From NCBI GenBank assembly GCA_039881145.1, contig JAYKKI010000095.1:4053501-4117500 (forward strand): 64,000 nt of DNA, given 5' to 3'. Positions 56,264 to 64,000 of this stretch are shown piece after piece. The notes under the pieces were generated by a model. That model did no database searches, was not told the DNA's origin, and worked only from the letters and a program-made list of their open reading frames with translations. Within the stretch, counting starts at the first letter, position 1, and each line of letters begins with the position of its first letter. Both the position numbers and the translations under genes were made by a program. The stretch comes from Druceiella hillmani (taxonomy: Eukaryota; Arthropoda; Insecta; Lepidoptera; Hepialidae).

Positions 56264-58404
56264 CAATATTCGAATCAATATTCTGATATTCAAATACTTT
56301 TTTAGGCAGAAAGAATTAAATAAATCATCGTGAAGACAGTTAATAAAGAAGGACGTGTCCTCCCGAGGTTAAATACTCGAATTAATATTCTGATATTCAA
56401 ATACTTTTTTAGGCAGAAAGAATTAAATAAATTATCGTGAAGACAGTTAATAAAGAAGGACGTGTCCTCCCGAGGTCAAATATACGAATCAATATTCTGA
56501 TATTCAAATACTTTTTAGGCAGAAAGAATTAAATAAATCATCGTGAAGATATTTAATAGAGAAGGATGTGTCCCCCGGGGTTAAATATTCGAATCAATAT
56601 TCTGATATTCAAATACTTTTTAGGCAGAAAGAATTAAATAAATCATCGTGAAGACAGTTAATAAAGAAGGACGTGTCCTCCCGAGGTTAAATATTCGAAT
56701 CAATATTTTGATATTCAAATACTTTTTTAGGCAGAAAGAATTAAATAAATCATCGTGAAGACAGTTAATAAAGAAGGACGTGTCCTCCCGAGGTTAAATA
56801 TTCGAATCAATATTCTGATATTCAAATGCTTTTTTAGGCAGAGAGAATTAAATAAATCATCGTGAAGACAGTTAATAAAGAAGGACGTGTCCTCCTGAGG
56901 TTAAATATTCGAATCAATATTCTGATATTCAAATGCTTTTTTAGGCAGAAAGAATTAAATAAATCATCGTGAAGACAGTTAATAAAGAAGGACGTGTCCT
57001 CCCGAGGTTAAATATTCGAATTAATATTTTGATATTCAAATACTTTTTTAGGCAGAAAGAATTAAATAAATCATCGTGAAGACAGTTAATAAAGAAGGAC
57101 GTGTCCTCCCGAGGTTAAATATTCGAATCAATATTTTGATATTCAAATACTTTTTTAGGCAGAAAGAATTAAATAAATCATCGTGAAGACAGTTAATAAA
57201 GAAGGACGTGTCCTCCCGAGGTTAAATATTCGAATCAATATTCTGATATTCAAATGCTTTTTTAGGCAGAGAGAATTAAATAAATCATCGTGAAGACAGT
57301 TAATAAAGAAGGACGTGTCCTCCTGAGGTTAAATATTCGAATCAATATTCTGATATTCAAATGCTTTTTTAGGCAGAAAGAATTAAATAAATCATCGTGA
57401 AGACAGTTAATAACGAAGTACGTGTCCTCCTGAGGTTAAATATTCGAATCAATATTCTGATATTCAAATGCTTTTTTAGGCAGAAAGAATTAAATAAATC
57501 ATCGTGAAGACAGTTAATAAAGAAGGACGTGTCCTCCTGAGGTTAAATATTCGAATCAATATTCTGATATTCAAATGCTTTTTTAGGCAGAAAGAATTAA
57601 ATAAATCATCGTGAAGACAGTTAATAAAGAAGGACGTGTCCTCCCGAGGTTAAATATTCGAATCAATATTCTGATATTCAAATGCTTTTTTAGGCAGAGA
57701 GAATTAAATAAATCATCGTGAAGACAGTTAATAAAGAAGGACGTGTCCTCCTGAGGTTAAATATTCGAATCAATATTCTGATATTCAAATGCTTTTTTAG
57801 GCAGAAAGAATTAAATAAATCATCGTGAAGACAGTTAATAAAGAAGGACGTGTCCTCCCGAGGTTAAATATTCGAATCAATATTCTGATATTCAAATGCT
57901 TTTTTAGGCAGAAAGAATTAAATAAATCATCGTGAAGACAGTTAATAAAGAAGGACGTGTCCTCCCGAGGTTAAATATTCGAATCAATATTCTGATATTC
58001 AAATGCTTTTTTAGGCAGAAAGAATTAAATAAATCATCGTGAAGACAGTTAATAAAGAAGGACGTGTCCTCCTGAGGTTAAATATTCGAATCAATATTCT
58101 GATATTCAAATGCTTTTTTAGGCAGAAAGAATTAAATAAATCATCGTGAAGACAGTTAATAAAGAAGGACGTGTCCTCCCGAGGTTAAATATTCGAATCA
58201 ATATTCTGATATTCAAATGCTTTTTTAGGCAGAAAGAATTAAATAAATCATCGTGAAGACAGTTAATAAAGAAGGACGTGTCCTCCTGAGGTTAAATATT
58301 CGAATCAATATTCTGATATTCAAATGCTTTTTTAGGCAGAAAGAATTAAATAAATCATCGTGAAGACAGTTAATAAAGAAGGACGTGTCCTCCCGAGGTT
58401 AAAT
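56264..58404 (+). repeat. 107-bp satellite array, 20 copies
   Basis: Unit: 'ttaaatattcgaatcaatat', 'tctgatattcaaatgctttt', 'ttaggcagaaagaattaaat', 'aaatcatcgtgaagacagtt', 'aataaagaaggacgtgtcct', 'cccgagg'. Counting the 'gaggtt' junction gives 20 units; the last starts after a unit beginning at 58,078 and the array stops in 'ttaaat' at 58,404. Units 1-4 are the most divergent (indels, 'tcccccgggg'); units 5-20 differ only at a few diagnostic positions (gc/ac, aaag/gag, ccc/cct, tct/ttt). No stop-free frame spans it. Confidence 0.97.
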
Positions 58405-58426
58405 CGTGTAGCAGCTAATTAATATT

Positions 58427-58704
58427 AAAAATCTTTTCAGCGTAAATATGCCGCGGCATGCAAAGTCGGACATAATGAATACGTTGCTGGGCGTCGCGTG
58501 ACAAAAGTCGGGACACTAGTTTGTATTATGGTACTTCGTGATAATGGAAAATGTAGAATAAAGTTGACAGAAGATAAAAATGTTTATTTTACCCTTCAGA
58601 ATATAACTAAAGTATTAATAATTCAGCACATTAAATCAAAATCTGTGTACCAACATATTGAGTTTTGCGCCTGTAAGAAAGACTTCCAATTAAATGTGTT
58701 ATGA
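58427..58704 (+). CDS. Unrecognised ~92-codon frame after a splice-acceptor-like site
   Basis: Directly after the satellite lies 'aaaaatcttttcag', a good 3' splice-site match, followed by a frame open from the AG to a TGA at 58,702-58,704. Translation is protein-like: 'KYAAACKVGHNEYVAGRRVT', 'IMVLRDNGKCRIKLTEDKN', then 'IEFCACKKDFQLNVL' at the end. No internal Met is required if it is an exon; the first internal ATG of the frame is weakly placed. I recognise no domain. Alternatives: last exon of a host gene whose previous exons lie outside the window or are unrecognised, or a fragment of the transposon that captured the satellite. Confidence 0.3.
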
Positions 58705-59077
58705 TTATTTCAAGATGCTGTAGGTACGTAATGCGGGTTGCATTGACGCAAGATTATAAATAAGATTTTCCTAAAATAATACGTGAATCATTGTAATAAG
58801 ACCGTTTCACTTACTTCGTGTTCTGTCATTTACTCTGATTCCAAAAACAGGAAGAAATTATTTCAAAGTGTCAGTATTAATTTTTGACTGAAGCCCAAAA
58901 AGTGTGGAATTTAATTTTCCAGTAAAACTTGAGATTGTTAATTATTTGAATAATATACTTGATTATACAGTTATTATTATAATATTTGAAATAATATTTT
59001 CACGATTTATCGCTTATTTCTTTTATTATTTCAAAACGTCCTAATTTTTATTATTAGCCAAACTTACCTATATGTTA
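58705..59077. other. AT-rich non-coding DNA
   Basis: Nothing recognised. Confidence 0.45.
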
Positions 59078-59548
59078 GTCTACACTAATAAATAAAGCAA
59101 AAAATTGTGTATATCTTTTTCTTTGTTTGCTTTCATTTCTGAAATTACATATCCGAATTCAAAAATCTTTTTGCGTTGGAAAGCTAATATTTTGTTGAAG
59201 ATTATATACTATACATTATATACTTTACACTATATTATATACGTTACAATTTGTGAACAGAGCAGTAACAAAAGTCGGGTAACACTGCTTAAAGGTCGCG
59301 AAGTAGAAAGAAACTGGTTTATTTATTGACTAATCGTCCTGGATATTTCTGCCGACATATCCCTGACTCCGATGACCGATATCGTTCGGCAAAAGAAGCG
59401 AAAGCCTTTAATGACATATAGAGCATAAGCTACAGACTTAATATACTACGAATATATTAAGTCTATGGTATTATAAGTAGCACAATTGAAATAAATGTAC
59501 GCGAGTAAAACTGCGGGGTACAGCAAGTATTTTATATTCTAAAAATTA
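59078..59548 (+). mobile_element. Helitron-like element
   Basis: 5' 'tctacactaataaataaagc' (the usual start of this lepidopteran family is TC-TA...CTAATATTATAAA), then 'tttctttgtttgctttcatt' and 'tttttgcgttggaaagc'. The 3' end is 'gcgagtaaaactgcggggta' plus 'cagcaagta', a one-base-mutated CTAGT terminus. Contains an unrelated-looking GC-richer centre ('tgactccgatgaccgatat') and a hairpin 'agacttaatata' at 59,434-59,464. The 74-codon frame is a shadow. Confidence 0.6.
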
Positions 59549-59984
59549 ATACGGTAAGTATAGTTGAATAATTACGTTTATTTTGTAGTTAGAATGCTAG
59601 TTTTCTTATGTTTGCCCTATATAATTCACGACCTTTTGTTAGCATATTCTGTGTGGCATCTAAACGTTTTTTAAATACTAGATATTGGTTGAAATTATTT
59701 ATTTTAATACTGGCATATATGACTGTTTATCTCGGTAATACGTTGTTCCTGTAATACGAGGGACAGACTTAAACTACGTTCTGTAGTATTGAAACTCCCA
59801 CTCTAAATTTGTTAGAAGTTTAAGGAAAAATCACAGTACTTCTGTTGAGAAAACTAATGTAATATATTCTGTAGACCACCGTTAAATAGGAGTCAATCTT
59901 CAAAACGAAAAAAAGTGTTTTCACAAGGAATAAATTTACCTCTTTTAATTCATTTAAACAGTTGATATTTTCGTATAAAGAGCC
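59549..59984. other. AT-rich non-coding DNA
   Basis: Nothing recognised. Confidence 0.45.
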
Positions 59985-60200
59985 GCTCTAGTGCAGTCCA
60001 CAGCCCGCTACAAGTAGATAAATCCTTCTACGGCCATACACGCCGGCGAGGCACTTACTTCTTCCTGCTTCCTTATTAAGTCCTATGAGAGACCGCGCGT
60101 ACGCTAAACCCTTGTAGCTAAATGGTACGGCGCAGTTAGCTTGTGCCCCCTTTACCCGTGAACGCTCGTCTTCGTCAATAGTTTTATGAGTGCTTACAGT
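59985..60200. promoter_or_regulatory. GC-richer island
   Basis: 'tgcagtccacagcccgctac', 'catacacgccggcgaggcac' and 'gagagaccgcgcgtacgcta', then 'gtgccccctttacccgtgaa'. Contains 'ttttatgag' (posterior-Hox/Caudal-like) at the right edge. Candidate enhancer. Confidence 0.35.
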
Positions 60201-60270
60201 GTTACCGTTACGGTTACGTGTTGCGTGTTACCGTTATTGTTATGGTTACGTGTTAGTGTTACGGTTGTGC
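60196..60270 (+). repeat. Short imperfect repeat of 'gttaccgttacggttacgtg'
   Basis: 'gtgttaccgtta', 'ggttacgtgtt' and 'gtgttacggtt' recur in a ~30-bp rhythm, 2-3 units. Minor minisatellite. Confidence 0.7.
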
Positions 60271-60758
60271 AATGTCAACGCTGAATCTTGTCACCGTTTT
60301 ATTTTACGTCGGGATACAGGAATATGTCCAACAAGTTGTTTTAACTAGGCAATTACTACGAATACTGAAATCTACATTATTTTATTACCAAATTCTTAAT
60401 AAATTATTTTGAGTATTCCAATTATTACCAACTTTCAATTGATTCCAGTTCGTGTTTTTCATAATTTTTTTTTACATTCATCTCGAACCGTACGTATTTT
60501 TCCCAAAAAAGAAGTATTTAAACTTTTAATGAGTACAAAAAATATGACCTTTACGTATGCTTTGAAATTAAGCAACTTTCAATTGAGGATATAAAAAATT
60601 GAGAAATATTTCAGAGATTGAGTGCTTCAATTTTGCAGCGAAACTCGCCTGTATATAATGGTCTCTGTAGCCTTTTCAATAACAGCTGTAATAAACTAGT
60701 TTTGCCGGCAATTTCGCTAGCATGGTATTTAAATATATTCCCTTCTCTCTCTTGCATG
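60271..60758. other. AT-rich non-coding DNA
   Basis: Nothing recognised. Confidence 0.45.
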
Positions 60759-60804
60759 ATCGAGCGTTTGCACATATGCATCAGCATATGTGCAAACGCT
60801 CGAT
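60759..60804. repeat. Perfect 21-bp hairpin with 4-nt loop
   Basis: 'atcgagcgtttgcacatat' + 'gc' (60,759-60,779) is exactly mirrored at 60,784-60,804; loop 'atca'. Both arms sit in moderately GC sequence, not in AT-rich repeat. The two opposite frames of 82-87 codons around it are partly generated by this symmetry. Confidence 0.95.
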
Positions 60805-61495
60805 GGCCGTTCGATCGGAAACGGGGTAACCGTTCGATAGAAAGTCGTAAGATACGCAAGCGTATATATACGCAAGGATAATAATTACACTATTACTTAA
60901 CTACAACGCTGTTACTAATAACTTTGAATAGAAAGTTACACCTTGCCTAAATAAGGAATAGATAAAACCGCTACTAATAAACCCAGTATACGACTAGCTG
61001 ATCATAATTTTATTTGTCAAAGGCTATTCCGACCTCGATCTAAGTTTAACTTTGGCATAACCTAAAAAAAGTTCACATTTTAGCTAGTACACATTACAGC
61101 ACGTCAGTTTTTGCAATTCCATTGAATTTATAAATATTTTAAAGGAAACCTATCATATTATCCAATTCCTTGCATATTATCCAATTCGTATAATTGAAAC
61201 TTTGGAAGAAAAATTATAAAATAGGTTTATTGCGTAGAGCTGCAGCAAAAGCAGTATTATTAAGGACAATTTTTAAATTAAACAAAATTAAAAACTTTTC
61301 TTTCATATATTTTAATTTATTGTTAGAACATTTTAAGGAAAATTGTGATATTTTTCCAAAAATTTGTTGCGAAATTATAAATCAATCATTATTAGTTTAT
61401 ATTAAATAAATCTGTTTTAAATTAAAGTGCAAATGAAAAACTTTTGACAGATCGAGTTCGTGTGACACATAAAGGCAATTGTGTTTACATATATT
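60805..61495. other. AT-rich non-coding DNA
   Basis: Frame 61,194-61,409 (71 codons, K/I/L-rich) lacks motifs. Nothing recognised. Confidence 0.45.
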
Positions 61496-61990
61496 AATAG
61501 GCATAGACGCCACGTCGCTAGTATTCTATCTTAGATTCCGAACTGCCAATTAGAGGCACCGATTACCATCGTAATCAAGAAGACATTACGAGTAATATTA
61601 TAAACTATTGACAGCCGGCGTCTCCATGGCGACTAATGATGGCACGTCGTGCGCCTCGCGTTCTTTCCGCCCGCCCATCGATCTTATCGGTCTTTTTATT
61701 CTCCTCACGGCACGAAGCTCGATATCTGGCGGCGATAACGGGAACGAAATGTACTTTTTTCTATGGAAATATGATAATAGCCAATGGCGACAAGACCATC
61801 GCATGATGGGTGGACATGCAGAAATTGTTTGTCCGTAGGTATTAGACTTGTGGCTTTGTGGCGGCGCCGCGTCGCCCGCACGTCATGCGGCGACCGTGTT
61901 TACTCTGATTTCTTTATGTAGATATCGACGCAATGGACGGCGGAGTTGTAAGCGCGATTAGGCTAATGGAGCTTCTTACTATTATTAGAC
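61496..61990. promoter_or_regulatory. Longest GC-rich island, with GATA and homeodomain-type sites
   Basis: About 500 bp of mixed high-complexity sequence: 'aactgccaattagaggcacc', 'gacagccggcgtctccatgg', 'tttccgcccgcccatcgatc' followed by 'ttatcggtc' (GATA on minus), 'atatctggcggcgataacgg' (GATA on plus), 'gtggcggcgccgcgtcgccc', and 'gcgcgattaggctaatggag'. Frames of 68-76 codons on both strands have no domain. The density of recognisable transcription-factor-type cores makes this the strongest regulatory candidate in the window, though still unproven. Confidence 0.45.
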
Positions 61991-63140
61991 ATGGTGACTT
62001 AAAATATTTATTCTTTATCTTAATTGTTGATCGGGGGTATGTCATCGTTTTTCACTTGTTTTTTTGGAGTTTACACATTAAGAATCGATTTTCATAAATA
62101 GCGCCCGGTATGAAGTTTTATGAGGTGTAAAATCAGAAGTTCAGAGCGTACAAAGTGCAGAGCATTAAGAAAGTGTAAGCGTTATGTTCTGATCGTACGA
62201 ACTTCAGAGCGTTAAAAAAGTGTAACCGTTAGGTGGCCTCTCCGCGCAACATTTGTGCACATCTTTAGAGTGAGATATCAGGATGTTTATTTGGTATTTT
62301 CTTATGGCGTAATCGCAATGACGGAGTGTGACACATATAGTTTATTATCGTTTGCTTATATCAACATCTAATCATTACATATCATTATGTGTGAATATTT
62401 GGTGTCTTCTATCCGACAAAACTTCTTAGTCACGTTACTATCATTTTTTTCATTTTGTTGTATAAATTTGATCTTGTCCATTTGTGTTTTACTTGAAAAT
62501 AATTATATTGTCAGCATTTTTTTATTAAAGAATTTTCTATTTACAGTTAATTATATTGATATTTATATTTATATACAGTGTTATCTATTTTATATATTCC
62601 AAGACAGTCGTAATTAAGAAGTAAACTCCAGTCGCAGCTGTAACACACAATTTTCTTTCTTTATTTAATTTATCTATTAACATACATTTTGTTATAAAAA
62701 GTCGATATGGCATATGATTTTTTGATCTCATTTTTTTGTATTTTGCAATTTTTCTACATATATATTTCTCTGGTTCTTAATTCACGTACGAAGGTAATAT
62801 TGAAAGTTTATTTGTAATAATAAAAATGAATTCAAATTTCGAAAATCGAACTGCTTGGATCTTTCATTTGTATCAACAAATTGGCGGTCAATTTAAAAAT
62901 GTGTATATGGGTCAAGATGAATTAAACTCAAGAAATATTTGGTTTGATAGTGTTTTTATGAGTTTCGTTGCAGTCTCAATCTACAATAAAGTTAAGATCG
63001 TCTTTGTTTGACATTTTATAATGAAGCCCCATCTCTTGTTATGCTTACAACTAGTTCAAGCGTGATCTTATAAATTTCAGCAAAGCTCTAACTTAGGGAC
63101 TTTCCACAGAACCAACCGATGGAAATTACATTAATGATGT
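61991..63140. other. AT-rich DNA with a short duplicated motif
   Basis: 'cagagc.ttaa.aaagtgtaa.cgtta' appears at about 62,158-62,185 and 62,204-62,232. Frames 62,387-62,617 (F/L/I-rich) and 62,826-63,011 (mixed composition, unknown) are unsupported. Confidence 0.4.
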
Positions 63141-63149
63141 GCAACTCAT

Positions 63150-63570
63150 GAAGCAACTCATTGTAAGCTATTAGCAGATGCGAGTAAGTTTTGGCATTAG
63201 TCGAGTACAGAAAGTTCTACGTGAGTATTTAGGCGACAGGAACTTTGTGCTAGGTTGAGATTTGACCGAAGTTCAAAAATACCGCCTCATTGATTGCCGA
63301 AATTTAAAAAAAAATTGACTGAGATCATTTAACTTCTGTAGGTGAAGAAGAGATGAAGTGGTAGAAAAAGGATGGTCACCTGGTTCTTCGGATGGACGTC
63401 GTAATTATGCAACGATTCTTCCGGAAAATAAAATAACAGTTACCAGAAACATTGCTTGCCTGTTGTTTGGAAAAAATTTTGAGCCTCCTTCAGCATGATA
63501 ACGTAACTTCATCAGATGAACAACCTAACATTTGACTACGTCGAACGTAGAAATCATAAAGAGTGATTGG
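63150..63570 (+). pseudogene. Mariner-like transposase fossil
   Basis: Plus-strand segments match the mariner transposase order. Near 63,188-63,290: 'VSFGISRVQKVLREYLGDRN', then 'DLTEVQKYRLID' after a stop where WVPH is expected (compare the family's 'lGv.kl.aRWVPh.Lt..QK'). Near 63,483-63,500: 'LLQHDNVTSSDEQ', corresponding to the catalytic 'l.HDNA..H' block. Multiple stops and frameshifts; no intact D,D34D triad. Terminal inverted repeats not identified. Confidence 0.5.
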
Positions 63571-64000
63571 ACTGATCAATGGTTCGCTGAAATGAAATAA
63601 TCAGATAGCATTTAAGACAGATAGCATTTAATCATAAAAAATCCCATAAAAGTGGCAAGAGAAACCGTTGCCATCACATAATAGTCTACCTCTAAGAAGT
63701 TCACAAGTAAGCTATTAGTTTCATTAAATATAAAGTAGATAAACTTTTCAACAATCAGATAGAGTTTATGGATAAATATAAATTTAAACCAAAAGACATA
63801 TGAAATAACGGTGAAGGTGGGTTGACAGAATACAAGGAGTGGTAGCAATAGCAGAAAATGCAAGTTATAGAATATTACCAAGGCTGTTTGCAACGATATG
63901 CATTTTTAGTACTTAGAAAATACTTCAAAAAACAAACAGAACCGACTATGCTGAAGTGTCTTCTAATAATAAAGAATCATGAATCGGGTATATCATCTCT
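63571..64000. other. AT-rich right edge
   Basis: The minus frame 63,612-63,893 (93 codons) is F/L/V-rich with hydrophobic stretches and no recognised family. The direct repeat 'agatagcattta' occurs at 63,603-63,614 and 63,620-63,631. Confidence 0.4.

Noticed and set aside
56264..58404. CRISPR-like array
   Set aside because: Units are contiguous 107-bp copies without unique spacers, in a eukaryotic context.
60759..60804. microRNA precursor
   Set aside because: A perfect 21-bp stem with a 4-nt loop lacks the ~60-90-nt length and bulged stem of an animal pre-miRNA; kept only as a hairpin.
1..64000. Known Hox-cluster microRNAs (mir-10, iab-4) as locus markers
   Set aside because: I scanned by eye for their mature sequences and saw none, so the locus cannot be tied to the Hox cluster.

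Overview
The window looks like a 64 kb stretch of non-coding nuclear DNA from a lepidopteran (moth or butterfly), either intergenic or deep inside a large intron. I assign it to Lepidoptera because of repeats I recognise from memory: several copies of an element whose 5' end reads 'acggccaagtgcgagtc' and which ends in a 'gggttccg...ggaaccctaa'-type tail; Helitron-like ends of the form hairpin plus CTAGT; and a SINE tail reading 'gtaagagattgctt...agcaataag'. The background is strongly AT-rich with many (TA)n runs. I find no intact protein-coding host gene, no tRNA or rRNA gene and no CRISPR. Every long open frame is either a tandem-repeat artefact, a transposon fossil, or an unrecognised frame without support.

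Layout. 1-11 kb: AT-rich DNA with a few GC-richer patches, one truncated foldback element (3.3 kb), the first copy of an undescribed ~500 bp dispersed repeat (6.4 kb) and a reversed Helitron-like end (7.8 kb). 11-14 kb: two oppositely oriented copies of the common lepidopteran repeat, one carrying a new 28-bp minisatellite. 16-24 kb: GC islands, a direct duplication at 17.3 kb, foldback copies at 21.6 and 22.8 kb, a 20-bp minisatellite at 23.1 kb and an adjoining ~110-bp degenerate array. 25-33 kb: more lepidopteran repeats, a foldback copy, a Helitron-like element, a non-LTR retrotransposon tail on the minus strand (30.3 kb) and a 45-bp tandem array (32.1 kb). 36-45 kb: a decayed unrecognised coding sequence (36.5-37.1 kb), a tRNA-type SINE, another lepidopteran repeat, a 92-bp array, and the best-preserved foldback palindrome (41.9-42.1 kb). 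44-53 kb: second copies of two dispersed repeats, a second retrotransposon tail (48.9 kb), a P-element-like transposase remnant (51.7-52.0 kb) and a ~90-bp-arm palindrome (52.8 kb). 55-58.4 kb: degenerate repeats leading into a ~20-copy, 107-bp satellite, followed at once by a short open frame behind a splice-acceptor-like sequence. 59-64 kb: a Helitron-like element, two strong GC islands, a perfect 21-bp hairpin and a mariner fossil.

The only candidate host function is a series of about twenty short GC-rich islands (100-500 bp) standing out of the AT-rich background. They look like conserved regulatory elements around a developmental gene, but that is inference: sequence conservation was not tested. 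Family assignments come from translated motifs read by eye, without any database search.
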